A DNA stretch of 54,110 nucleotides from Candidatus Aenigmatarchaeota archaeon (GCA_018920315.1 JAHLMP010000005.1:1-54110), one strand, 5' to 3'. Positions 41,633-50,236 are shown, counted from the stretch's first letter. Notes: a model not told the origin generated them from the sequence alone. Program-made: numbers and translations.

Positions 41633-43260
41633 TCAAACATCTTAAATATGTTAGCCCAATACTGGCCTAATATCATTAAAACAGTAATAATTGTTGTAAT
41701 GATTAAAACGGCCAATGTAGGACCGGTTATCATATATCTTATGAATATTGAGAAAAGTAGCCAGAGAAGTATTGTTCCAATAACTATTGGAGAAAATATA
41801 AAATCGAATATAAATCTAAATATTATTCCAATTAAATCATAAAGAGATGCGAACGGACCACCAACAGGGCGATATATCTCTTTAACAAAAAATCCAAGTT
41901 TATACCTTGCTGCTTGATAAATTGTTTTATAATTTGTTTCGATCATCTTCGCAGCTTCTGCATCAGCAAACTCCATTAAAGAATTTCTAAGTCTTTCAAC
42001 AAGATGTGGCGAAGATATATGAAATATCTTTTTTGTTTCTTCCAAAACTGTTGGAACTTCTCCTCTTAGAATTTCTTTTAAGACAGCTAAATCTGTAGCA
42101 TTGGTTTGGATAAATCTTTCAAGCTCTTCTCTACGTTTTTCATATTCTTTTCTAACATTATCTAATCTTATTCTCGTTTCTTCTCTATCTTTATAAAAAG
42201 CTTCAAGTGGTGTTGAAGATTGTTGACCTAAAGAAGAAAGCCTATTTTTTTCTCTATTTATCTCTTTTTCAATTTTATCTAACTCTTTCCTTAATTTTTT
42301 TACATTATCTGCATATTCTTTCAACTCTAATCTCTTTGCGTATTCCTTCATCTTTTCTATCTTGTGTTTTAGAACAACATCCTTATTTTTTGTTCTCGCA
42401 ATGAAATCAAGCCTTCTTTTTGCCCATGCTATAGCTCTTATCATTCTTGTTTCTTCTGACTCTAACTTATGTAAAGGCCACATCACCTTTGCTCTCCATA
42501 TTATTTTACTAAATGGTTTTACACTTTCCGGATAACCTGTTGGAAGGCCATATGTCTCGCCCCTTGCCCTTGCTTCATGCTCTCTAATTGCAGCAATTGT
42601 CAATTTCGTTTTTTCTTCTTCTGGAATATTTTTTAGCTCATTAATTATCTCTAAATCTTCTTTTTTGATTTTTTCAGATTCTTTAATAGTATAAGTTCTT
42701 GGCCTTCCCACACTAAAGATCTTTTCTAACTCTTCTAAGCTTTTTTCTGAACCGATCATTCTTAGATAATTCTCATAAGCCTTTCTTGCTAATTCCTTTT
42801 TCTCTTCTTCTGGTATATTCATTTGAAGTATTCTAGAAATTTCTTCTGAGTAAATTCTTTTTGCAATTTCTATTTCTTTAGTAGTTATCTCTTTCTTTTC
42901 TTCAGGAATAACACCTATTCTTGTTAAATGCTTCTTATAAGCTTCGCTTCTCAATTCTCTTTTCTTCTCTTCAGATATTTTCATATCTTTTATTGCTTGT
43001 AGCTCTTTTTGAAAAATACTCCAAGAATTTCTAACATTTTCTTCAGAGCCTTTTACTTTTCTTTCTCTTTCTAATTTTCTTTTTATCAATTCTTCTCTCA
43101 ACGCTCCCAAATCTCTAATTCCTGTCTCTCTTGCAATTCTTATCATTTCGTCTTCGTCTCTCCAATCTAGTTCTGGAAATCTTTTTCTTATCTCTTTTCT
43201 CAAATTCTCTTCGCTTGGTATTTTTCTTGCCCTCTTTATAATATTTTTTATTGGGTTCAT
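41629..43260 (-). CDS. Coiled-coil protein with C-terminal membrane helices
   Basis: 543 residues: a highly charged helical/coiled-coil region over about 1-420 with repeated segments of the form (R/K)-I-L-Q-M-x-I-P-E-E-E-K-K-E-L (for example near 120 and 150, and IKDMKISEEKKRELRSEAY near 90), then two to three membrane helices between about 460 and 540. The cytoplasmic domain repeats roughly every 50-60 residues. Overlaps the start of the 588-aa membrane protein; both form one transcription unit. Function unknown. Confidence 0.65.
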   Translation of the reverse strand: MNPIKNIIKRARKIPSEENLRKEIRKRFPELDWRDEDEMIRIARETGIRDLGALREELIKRKLERERKVKGSEENVRNSWSIFQKELQAIKDMKISEEKKRELRSEAYKKHLTRIGVIPEEKKEITTKEIEIAKRIYSEEISRILQMNIPEEEKKELARKAYENYLRMIGSEKSLEELEKIFSVGRPRTYTIKESEKIKKEDLEIINELKNIPEEEKTKLTIAAIREHEARARGETYGLPTGYPESVKPFSKIIWRAKVMWPLHKLESEETRMIRAIAWAKRRLDFIARTKNKDVVLKHKIEKMKEYAKRLELKEYADNVKKLRKELDKIEKEINREKNRLSSLGQQSSTPLEAFYKDREETRIRLDNVRKEYEKRREELERFIQTNATDLAVLKEILRGEVPTVLEETKKIFHISSPHLVERLRNSLMEFADAEAAKMIETNYKTIYQAARYKLGFFVKEIYRPVGGPFASLYDLIGIIFRFIFDFIFSPIVIGTILLWLLFSIFIRYMITGPTLAVLIITTIITVLMILGQYWANIFKMFE

Positions 43261-43341
43261 ACAAACCTTTAATCATATTATTGTTGGTTTTTTATTAAAA
43301 GATGCTCTCATTAAAGAAGATGAAAAAGAATTCACTAGTAA

Positions 43342-43665
43342 TTAACTTGTAAGTTCTATTATTGCCCTTGCCAAATCGTTGTTTAGCTCTTTTAATTTAT
43401 TTACTACTGTTTCTCTGTCCTTTCCTGTCTTTTCCATCACAAGTTTAACATCTTCCTCCTTTGGTTCTAGCCTTTCTAGCTTTTCTTCTCCTGAAATCTG
43501 ATAAACCTTTTTTCCAAGAATATTGGCAATGATAACTTCTGGATTTTCTATTCTAATTTGATAGTCAGAGGTTTTTATTATAACCTCTTTTGCATCCATT
43601 TCACTTAACTCCATTCCCATTTTTTTCATAATCTTTTCAACATCCTTTTTATTTCCTTGAATCAT
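43342..43665 (-). CDS. nac: Nascent polypeptide-associated complex protein (alpha-NAC)
   Basis: 107 residues. The NAC barrel covers about 17-75 (KEVIIKTSDYQIRIENPEV) and a UBA domain closes the protein (EEDVKLVMEKTGKDRETVVN through ARAIIELTS). Archaeal NAC is a homodimer at the ribosome exit tunnel. The first residues MIQGNKKDVEKIMKKMGM match the family. Followed by the HIT gene on the same strand upstream (about 20 bp). Confidence 0.93.
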   Translation of the reverse strand: MIQGNKKDVEKIMKKMGMELSEMDAKEVIIKTSDYQIRIENPEVIIANILGKKVYQISGEEKLERLEPKEEDVKLVMEKTGKDRETVVNKLKELNNDLARAIIELTS

Positions 43666-43684
43666 AGCAATCGATTTTCAAAAT

Positions 43685-44095
43685 TTAACCTTTCAAAATA
43701 TTTGCAATCTCTACTAACTTATTTTTCAATTCCTCTTTTACAGGAAGTATTGCTTCTATAGCAACATCTTTATCTTCTCCATATCTTGGTATAATATGAA
43801 CATGTAGATGAGGTATTACTTGTCCAGCGTCTTTTCCATTGTTTATACATATGTTAAAGGCTTTTGCATTGAGCTTAGAGATTATCTTGTTTGCAACATG
43901 TTTTGTAACGTTAAACAACCCAAATATCTTATCTTCTGGCATCTCAAGCAAGCTTTGATAATGCTGCTTAGGTATAACTAGGCAATGTCCTTTTGACCTT
44001 GGATTTATGTCAAGAAATGCAAGAAAATTCTCGCTTTCGAAGATTTTATAAGACTGCACACTTCCTTTTACTATCTCACAAAAAATACATTGCAT
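43685..44095 (-). CDS. HIT-family nucleotide hydrolase
   Basis: 136 residues. CIFCEIVKGSVQSYKI at the N-terminus and the HIT triad HLHVHIIPRY near 98-107 define a histidine-triad nucleotide-binding protein, probably hydrolysing adenylylated substrates. The first three His of the triad act on the phosphate. Located with NAC; divergent from the BFN-domain gene, with about 45 bp between starts. Confidence 0.93.
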   Translation of the reverse strand: MQCIFCEIVKGSVQSYKIFESENFLAFLDINPRSKGHCLVIPKQHYQSLLEMPEDKIFGLFNVTKHVANKIISKLNAKAFNICINNGKDAGQVIPHLHVHIIPRYGEDKDVAIEAILPVKEELKNKLVEIANILKG

Positions 44096-44138
44096 GAATA
44101 ATAAATAATTGAAAGATTATATAAAATTTAGATTATAT

Positions 44139-44654
44139 ATGAAGAGAGAAAAAATTGTAAAAAAGAAGCTAAAAAATATTATCGTAATTATAATATTTTT
44201 AACGCTCTTCTTTACAATTTTATATTGGAAAGTATTTAAGGAGGATTATCTCACGAAAGATTATATCAGACTAAACCTTGTTGATATATATTATCAAGAA
44301 GATTTTTCTATAATAACTTTATCAAATTCTTGCTACTATTTTGAATTTTACACAACAAAAGAGCAGGGAAATTCTATAGAGATCGCGTATAGAAATCTTG
44401 AAATCAAAAGACCATTAGCTCATGATATAATCATTGAGATAATGAGAAGATTTGAAATAGAGCCAAAACTATTAAGAATAGATAAAATTATTAATGATAC
44501 TTACTATGCCACAATTGTTTTAAAAGACATTTTTAAACATGAAGAAATAGATATAAGGCCTAGTGATGGGGTAGCAATTGCTGTAAGAGCTGATGTTCCA
44601 ATATATGTGCACAAATCTTTGGTTAAGAGTAAATGTGAATTAAAATCTTTTTAG
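44139..44654 (+). CDS. Membrane-anchored bifunctional-nuclease-domain (DUF151) protein
   Basis: About 171 residues. N-terminal membrane helix (about 12-32 after a basic start MKREKIVKKKLKNI), then a DUF151/BFN domain: NSIEIAYRNLEIKRPLAHDI, IDIRPSDGVAIAVRADVPIYV. BFN proteins from Thermotoga and plants show nuclease activity. The frame opens earlier at TTG 44109, but the ATG at 44139 lies about 25 bp behind TTATATAAAATTTA, giving a leaderless message. An exported or membrane-tethered form is less usual. Confidence 0.75.
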   Translation: MKREKIVKKKLKNIIVIIIFLTLFFTILYWKVFKEDYLTKDYIRLNLVDIYYQEDFSIITLSNSCYYFEFYTTKEQGNSIEIAYRNLEIKRPLAHDIIIEIMRRFEIEPKLLRIDKIINDTYYATIVLKDIFKHEEIDIRPSDGVAIAVRADVPIYVHKSLVKSKCELKSF

Positions 44655-44697
44655 AGAAATAAAAAAAGAATTAAAATATATTTTATAAGTTCTATTT

Positions 44698-45780
44698 ATG
44701 AGCGACTGTAAAAAAGAAAATAATAATAAAAAATTATTCATCAATGGAGCTGGTGGTAGAATAGGAAGAATGGTAACGTATGAAATAACAAGAATATTAG
44801 ACGAGGAATGGATAGGTGGGATAAATGACCCTATTGGCATAGATCGTTTGGTAGAATCCCTTTATGAAAAAGATTTTGTTCATGGAAAGTATGATTGGCA
44901 AATAGACAAGATAGATAACCACACAATAAAAATTAATGAACATAAGATTCCGGTGTTTTCAGAGAAGGATGTATTAAAGATACCTTTGAAAGATTTAGAT
45001 ATATATTGTGTAGAAGAATGTTCTGGATTTTATGGAGATCCAAAAGGTGTTAAATCTCCAGCTAAGGAACAGTGTCTTGCGAGGCCTTTTATAGGAAATG
45101 GAGCTAAGAGAGTTATTCTATCTTATCCTGCTGATAGTGCTGACATAACACTAATAGCTGGCGTTAACTTAGATGAATATGATCCTGAAAAGCATTATAT
45201 AATATCTAATGCTTCTTGCACAACAAAAGCACTTGCATCGCCTTTACAATTATTAATGGATTGTGGTATTCATATAAGAGCCCTTCTTATGGATACTGTT
45301 CATGCAGCTACAAATTCGCAAAGAATATTAGAATCATTGAATCAAATATGGACACATACAACAGGAGCTGCAAAGGCAACTGGATTAGTAATAAAATCTC
45401 TGAAAGGTAAAATGGACGGCTTATCCTATAGAGTTCCTACTGTGGATGGGAGCTTTGCAAACATATACTTTATTGGAGAATTTGACGGCGAGCTTGATGA
45501 AAGTAAAATAAATAACATGTTCCTTGAGCATTATAAAGATGAAAGATATATGGGAAGGATAGGAATAATCGATAAAAAAGATGTTGGAACATTGAATGAT
45601 GTTGTAGGAAGAAGAGAAAATGGTATTGTAATTCTTTCAAAGACAAGAGTATTCCCATTACCTTATGTTGGAGAAAGAGGTAAGAGCTACTTTGTTCAAA
45701 TAGTTTCTGCCTACGATAATGAAGCAGCACCACCAGTTGACCAAGTAATTGTAACTAAGTATATAGCAAATCTTGATTGA
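44698..45780 (+). CDS. gap: Glyceraldehyde-3-phosphate dehydrogenase, class I-like
   Basis: 360 residues. NAD(P)-binding NGAGGRIGRM (about 16-25), catalytic SNASCTTKALA with Cys174, HAATNSQ, TGAAKATG and YRVPTVDGS. These are the motifs of the bacterial/eukaryotic-type class I enzyme, not of the usual archaeal class II; the first motif has GAGG instead of GFG. It would catalyse phosphorylating GAPDH in glycolysis or gluconeogenesis, linking with enolase in the window. Class I in an archaeon suggests transfer or lineage-specific retention. Confidence 0.85.
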   Translation: MSDCKKENNNKKLFINGAGGRIGRMVTYEITRILDEEWIGGINDPIGIDRLVESLYEKDFVHGKYDWQIDKIDNHTIKINEHKIPVFSEKDVLKIPLKDLDIYCVEECSGFYGDPKGVKSPAKEQCLARPFIGNGAKRVILSYPADSADITLIAGVNLDEYDPEKHYIISNASCTTKALASPLQLLMDCGIHIRALLMDTVHAATNSQRILESLNQIWTHTTGAAKATGLVIKSLKGKMDGLSYRVPTVDGSFANIYFIGEFDGELDESKINNMFLEHYKDERYMGRIGIIDKKDVGTLNDVVGRRENGIVILSKTRVFPLPYVGERGKSYFVQIVSAYDNEAAPPVDQVIVTKYIANLD

Positions 45781-45985
45781 TTAGAAGTTATGAAAATAAA
45801 CTTTGAATAAGCATTGATTCTTTCTTAGCTTTGTTTATCTCTAAATACTAAATTTGTTATATTAGCATCTATCTTAATTTTTCAAAAATTTTCCTTGGAT
45901 GTTATTGTTTCAAGTCTAAATTGGGAAGATATAATAAATATGAAATAAGAAAAAATTCACATCTATATTTATCTATGATTTGAAG
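45781..45985. other. Convergent intergenic gap between gap and RNase P RNA
   Basis: AT-rich; no ORF of note. On the minus strand a run reading GAATTTTTTCTTATTT follows the RNase P RNA and is a plausible terminator. Confidence 0.4.
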
Positions 45986-46270
45986 GATGACTTGTAGTAG
46001 TCCACCTTTTGTTATACCATTCATCCTCTCAAAGAGGAATCATTAGATGGTAATGAATAATTTATCTAAGCGCCTTAAGGCTTGCACCGAGCATATGAGT
46101 CAGACCGTTTCACTTGGCCCTTCGCTTTTTGCGAAGTTAAAGAAGTATCATGAAATCAACTTCTAGCCAATATCGTTTCTGTTTCTGACTCCAAGCATCT
46201 CTGCTTTCATGCCTTTAAATGGTGGGTGGAGCTTCCTCCTCCTTAGAGGGAATATTCTCTACAAGTCATC
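45986..46270 (-). ncRNA. rnpB: RNase P RNA
   Basis: The ends pair perfectly over 12 bp: GATGACTTGTAG at the 5' end with CTACAAGTCATC at the 3' end (helix P1). Near the 5' end GGAGGAAGCTCCACCCACC matches conserved region I; near the 3' end ATAACAAAAGGTGGACTACT matches region V, and GCTCCACC/GGTGGAC can form P4. The GAAACAGAAACGA and GTGAAACGG segments fit the interior. About 285 nt. It follows 23S rRNA after some 40 nt on the same strand, so it may be transcribed with the rRNA operon. Confidence 0.88.
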
Positions 46271-46829
46271 TTTCTTCTATTTTTTCATTAAGTTAAAAAT
46301 AATTCCTTCAAGACCTAAGAGTTTAAGGGCTGGCATTGGCGTAGAGAGCAGTAGGCTGAATACCTCGCTTTCGCTTGGTACTTACACCACTGCCTCATAA
46401 GCGCTCGTCTACCCGCTGCCAGCGAGTCTATTTTCGAGGGCCGCTTCGAGCTTAGATGCCTTCAGCTCTTATCGGCACACGGCGTAGCTACCCGGCGATG
46501 CCCTGTCAGACAACCGGTACACCAGAGGCCGCGGAAGGATGTTCCTTTCGTACTTATCCTTCCTTCCTCTCAGACTCGCAGCACCCCCAGCAGATATAGT
46601 CCAACCTGGCTCGCGCCGGTTTAAACTCAGCTAACGTACCCTTTTAATCAGTGGACTCCTGCACCCTTGGCTGCTTATACACAGCCAGGAGAGGACGAGC
46701 CAACAACGACGCCGCAACGCGCGGGGTCGATATGAACTCTCGCCCGCCACGACACCATTATCCCCGAGGTAGCTTTTCTCTTGCCACAGCCAGCCATCTA
46801 TGCCTGACTGCGGATCGCTAACTCCGGCT

Positions 46830-46882
46830 TATGAAATTCTGAACTTGATTGTCTAACTTCATAATTACTCAAGTTCAGAATT
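46830..46882 (-). other. 23S rRNA intron (~53 nt, relaxed BHB)
   Basis: The conserved GGTG-CGAAA-GC-type hairpin appears as GGGGTGAAA...AAGCCGG with an insert whose ends pair as TTCTGAACTTGA/TCAAGTTCAGAA. TGAA/TTCA can form the central helix, with bulges AA and TAA. Because the first bulge is two bases, the exact splice points are uncertain by one or two nucleotides. Confidence 0.7.
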
Positions 46883-46957
46883 TTTCACCCCTGGATCCCT
46901 TATTATTCAGGATCCAGTCAACCTAGCTTTTGCGTTTGCACTTAACTCAGGATTTCC

Positions 46958-47037
46958 TTAGGGTAGTAGAAGATTAGGATTATTCATAAGCTACCTTAAA
47001 AATGTGCACTCATTATAATCCTCTTATCTTCTACTAT
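46958..47037 (-). other. 23S rRNA intron (80 nt, canonical BHB)
   Basis: Central helix AGGG/CCCT, bulges TCA and AAG, inner helix TAGTAGAAGAT/ATCTTCTACTA. Splicing TC|A and AA|G restores CAGGGTCGGAAATCCTG, which matches the conserved GGTCGGACATC-type segment. Confidence 0.9.
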
Positions 47038-47406
47038 GACCCTGATAAGCTAGGCTTTGAGGACCCTTGATATCTTTTCAAGGGTGTACCGCCCCAGCCA
47101 AACTGCCCATCTGCTGCTGTTTCTCTCTCAAGAGATGAGCGATACTATCAAGATAGGGCAGTGTTACATTGTCGCCTCCACAGCTCCCGAAAGAGCTGTC
47201 TCGATGACTCCTGCCTACACTATGCAATCTTGAAAGTATCACAACAGCAGACTGCAGTAAAGCTCTACGGGGTCTCTTCTTCCCACTGGGGGTCTCTGGC
47301 CTAATCGCCAGAAAGCTGGTTTCGCTGGGTTCCAACCCGGGACAGTGGAGATCTCGTTGATCAATCATGCAGGCCGTCAATTAAACGGCAAGGGATTACG
47401 CTACCT

Positions 47407-47453
47407 AAGTCCCTAGTGGTCTTATCATTGCTGTGCTCAATTGACCATCCAGT
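47407..47453 (-). other. 23S rRNA intron (47 nt, canonical BHB) at about E. coli 1927/1928
   Basis: Central helix GTCT/GGAC (one G-U), bulges TAA and TTA, inner helix CTGG(A)TGGTC/GACCACTAG. Splicing restores the universal CTTAAGGTAGC. This position is a known archaeal 23S intron site as far as I recall; the present intron is too short to encode a homing endonuclease. Confidence 0.9.
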
Positions 47454-48233
47454 TAAGACGGTCAGAGTTACCGCCGGCCTACAGCAGGGCTTGGGCTCCT
47501 TGGAAGGAGCTTTCACACACTGCCAGTGGCCACGATTCACCGACCATACAAAGCGTTACCACTTTGCGGTCGGCTATGTTTTTATTAAACAGTCGGACCT
47601 CCCTTGTCACTGCGACCTGCTCGTTCCCTTTTTCAGAGAGGAGCAGGCATCCATTCTCGCGAACTTACTGGACCAATTTGCCGAATTCCCTGGGTTGGAT
47701 TCTCCCAGACACCTTTGCCTACTCAGCAAAGGCACCTGTGTCGGTTCTGGGTACGATCACTTAAGTTCTCTAGCATAGATATTTTCATGGGCTCCAAGAA
47801 TCGTCCGAAACCTGCTTAAGCAGGCCTCATAACACATTCCCTCAGTTCTCCTCATGACGAGACTCCCTGAGGTTCTGTGCTTGACTATCGCGATGGCGAT
47901 AGTCGGATTATCTTGAAGCATCTATCTATGTTTCATTGAAACTTAAGTGGCACCGGAATATTAACCGGTTTCCCTTTCCCTAAGGTCAAGTTATGACTTA
48001 GGTTAGGATCGGCTAACTCTCACCTGATTAACATTGGTGAGAAACCCTTGCCGAGTAGGTGGTTGGGTTTTTCACCCAACTTTTGCTGCTACTCCCACCA
48101 GGATTCTCATTCCAGAGAGGTCCACCCTCTCTTACGAGAAGGCTTCGACCCTCTCAGGACGCCTCCCTACCATCACTTTTGCTATATGCAAAAGTGATCC
48201 GAAGCCTCGGTGGCCAGCTTAGCCCCGTCCATT

Positions 48234-48384
48234 TTACTGGTTAGTTGAAGGATGAAAAATAACAAGACAAAAAATAAAAAGTAAATTACTTCAAATTTTA
48301 TTTAAATTGTTTTTCATAGTCTATTTTTCAGTTTCTTCTGTTTTTTTCTTTTTACCCATTTTTATCTACCTCCTTCAACCAACT
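48234..48384 (-). other. 23S rRNA intron (151 nt, canonical BHB) containing a micro-ORF
   Basis: Central helix GCTG/CAGT (one G-U), bulges AAA and AAA, inner helix GTTGGTTGAAGGA/TCCTTCAACTAAC. Splicing restores GCGCTGAAAATGGACGGGGC. The interior is very AT-rich, in contrast to the rRNA, and carries a 12-codon ORF with a strong Shine-Dalgarno. Confidence 0.92.
48321..48359 (-). CDS. Micro-ORF inside the 23S intron (MGKKKKTEETEK)
   Basis: GGAGGT lies eight bases before ATG, followed by 11 codons and TAG. The Shine-Dalgarno is complementary to the CACCTC of the local 16S 3' end. GGAGG is partly constrained by the intron's own inner helix, so the site may be fortuitous. The peptide resembles the lysine-rich start of ribosomal proteins and the eight-residue ORF at 35.9 kb. 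It could be a relic of a longer intron-encoded protein. Confidence 0.25.
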   Translation of the reverse strand: MGKKKKTEETEK

Positions 48385-49700
48385 TTCAGCGCTTCACACC
48401 TAGACAGGTCCGCTGTTACGCGTTGTTTAAAGGATGGCTGCTTCTAAGCCAACCTCCCTGTTGTTTTAGGTGTGAAACTACTTTCGTTACACTTAGCTGG
48501 CACTTAAGGACCTTAACTTCGGTCTGGGTTGTTTCCCTCTTGGGTAACAAAATTACTCCAGATACCCTCACTCCTACCTTCTACATGTGTTATGGATTCG
48601 GAGTTTGACAACATGAGCGGGGATTTCTCCCCTTACTCATGTAATCAGTAACTCTACCCCATAACACACTCGGGTAGGGCTGAGCTGAGACTCATTTCGG
48701 GAGGAACCAGCTATCGCCAGGTTCGTTTGGCCTTTCACCCCTACTCCCAGGTCAGAGGAGCGGATGTGATACCAGCACCCCTTCAGGCTTCCATTCCCCT
48801 TTCGGGGAACTTCACCTTGCCCAGGAGTAGATCACCTGGCTTCTGGTCTTATACCTATGACTTGCCGCACTTTCGTACGGAGTAACCTCAGGCTATAAAG
48901 CCCTGCGTTACTTTTGCTTTCGCTTCGGCTTTCGCCTCGCCATAGGTATAAACTCCCTGGCCCGTTTTTCGAAACGGACGATGGCTTCATCCTTAGCTTT
49001 AAGCTAAGAACTTATACCATCTAACTATAGCCATCTGGTTTCAGGATCTTTTCACTGGGTTTTATCCCTTCTTTTCAGCTTTCCCTCACGGTACTAGTCC
49101 GCTATCGGTTTCGGGTTATATTTAGGGTTGGAGGTAGATGACCCCCATCTTCCGACTGGAAATTCAACCAATCGTACTCCGGGAAATGAGAAATCAGCTT
49201 TCTTGTCTTTGCCTACGGGGCTATCACCCTCTATAGCGCCCTATTCCAAGGGACTTCGGCTCGACAAGTTAAGCTGTACTCTCATCCCATACTCCACATC
49301 TGCCTTAACTTTTCGCTAAGGCATTCGGTTTGCCCTCTACGGTTTTCGGTCGCCCCTACTCACCGTATCTCATGTTGATTTCTTTTCCTGCGGGTACTAA
49401 GATGTTTCAATTCCCCGCGTGCGCCTTCTGGCTTAAAAGCCAGAATATTGGGCCTTCAGCCCAATGTTATGTGACATTCGGTAATCCGCGAATCTAAGAC
49501 TGCGTGCGTCTCCTCGCGGCTTATCGCAGCTTGCCACGACCTTCATCGCTACCCGAACCAAGCCATCCACCAGATGGCTTGGGAGCCAGCTTTCCTTCTC
49601 TTAGGCCTTTTCTGTTTTTATAAACCTATGCGAAGTTTCATTTGGCTTTGCCATCAACTTCAGTCCCACAAAACTTTATTTTGTAGGACGTCATGTTAAA

Positions 49701-49782
49701 TGGACCGGCTGGGATTCCCGAATTTTCGAACCCAGAGCCTCTTCCTTGCAAGGGAAGTGTCCTACCATTAGACGACCGGCCC
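49701..49782 (-). tRNA. tRNA-Ala(UGC) in the 16S-23S spacer, with a 10-nt T-loop intron
   Basis: Acceptor GGGCCGG/CCGGTCC with G3-U70, anticodon stem CTTCC/GGAAG with lo op CTTGCAA (UGC), T-stem CTGGG/CCCAG. The T-loop reads TTCGAA, ten extra bases (49715-49724, AATTCGGGAA), then T. Removing them gives TTCGAAT and a 72-nt tRNA. The BHB-like pairing is TTCG/CGGG (two G-U) with bulges AAA and AAT. Same position as the introns of tRNA-Leu(CAA) and tRNA-Val(CAC). At ten bases it is about the smallest intron one can imagine for the splicing endonuclease. Confidence 0.92.
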
Positions 49783-49784
49783 AT

Positions 49785-49815
49785 AGCTAAGTCTTCTCGC
49801 ATTAGCTGAGTAATA
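49785..49815 (-). other. 3' strand of the 16S precursor processing stem (BHB)
   Basis: TTATTACTC, then AGCT-AAT, then GCGAGAAGACTT downstream of 16S pairs with the leader strand at 51545-51574 (AAGTCTTTTCGC, GGCT-AAA, GAGTATAATAA). The 4-bp GGCT/AGCT helix with bulges AAA and AAT forms a BHB, the structure by which archaea excise and circularise pre-16S rRNA. Confidence 0.7.
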
Positions 49816-49860
49816 AAAGTTGAGGTGATCCAGCCGCACGTTCCCGTACGGCTACCTTGT

Positions 49861-49963
49861 TTGTCGAGCAATGAGATGAATTTTTATTTCATCTTTACCG
49901 AGTTAGAGTCAAGCCAAGATATATCTTCATTCTCGGTAAATCAAACCGCCCATCTCATCACTT
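49861..49963 (-). other. 16S rRNA intron (103 nt, canonical BHB) at about E. coli 1499/1500
   Basis: Central helix GTCG/CGAC, bulges TAA and AAA, inner helix AGTGATGAGATG/CATCTCATTGCT. Splicing TA|A and AA|A restores GTCGTAACAAGGTAGCC exactly. It interrupts the decoding-site strand beside the conserved U1498, so unspliced 16S cannot be functional. Confidence 0.95.
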
Positions 49964-50077
49964 TACGACTTAGCCCCCCTTAGCAAAGATTCAACTTGAA
50001 CTAACCTGGCATCATCTTATAAGGAATACTTACAAGACGATGCCAAGTAGCCCTCGTTGAATCTTCGATCGGTTGGC

Positions 50078-50115
<38 letters not shown>

Positions 50116-50124
50116 GCGAGAGAT

Positions 50125-50177
50125 TTCACAATCACTTTCAGATATTTTATCTATAATTTTTTAGCTGAATGTGATTT
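50125..50177 (-). other. 16S rRNA intron (53 nt, canonical BHB)
   Basis: Central helix TCAT/GTGA (one G-U), bulges CAA and AAT, inner helix AATCAC-A-TTCAG / CTGAA-A-GTGATT. Splicing restores GGGGGTCATCATCTCTCGC, the hairpin just after CTAGTAA in the 1340-1380 region. Confidence 0.92.
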
Positions 50178-50205
50178 TGATGACCCCCGCTTACTAGGGA
50201 TTCCG

Positions 50206-50236
<31 letters not shown>

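Larger units (their letters stand above)
46310..49609 (-). rRNA. 23S rRNA with four BHB-type microintrons
   Basis: The terminal helix is visible: AAGGCCTAAGAG at the 5' end pairs with CTCTTAGGTCTT at the 3' end. Universal segments include CCTTGCCG, AACGGGGC-type region, TACCCAGAACCGACACAGGT, GAGTTCATATCGACCCCGCG and AGTACGAAAGG. Relative to other 23S sequences four inserts interrupt conserved segments; three of them have canonical BHB junctions and one a slightly relaxed junction (listed separately, 331 nt in total). Without them the gene is close to 2970 nt. It lies downstream of tRNA-Ala(UGC) and 16S rRNA. Confidence 0.96.

Noticed and set aside
46071-46310. A 5S rRNA gene downstream of 23S
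   Set aside because: The structured RNA there has RNase P conserved regions and a 12-bp P1 helix; no 5S motif was found in the window.
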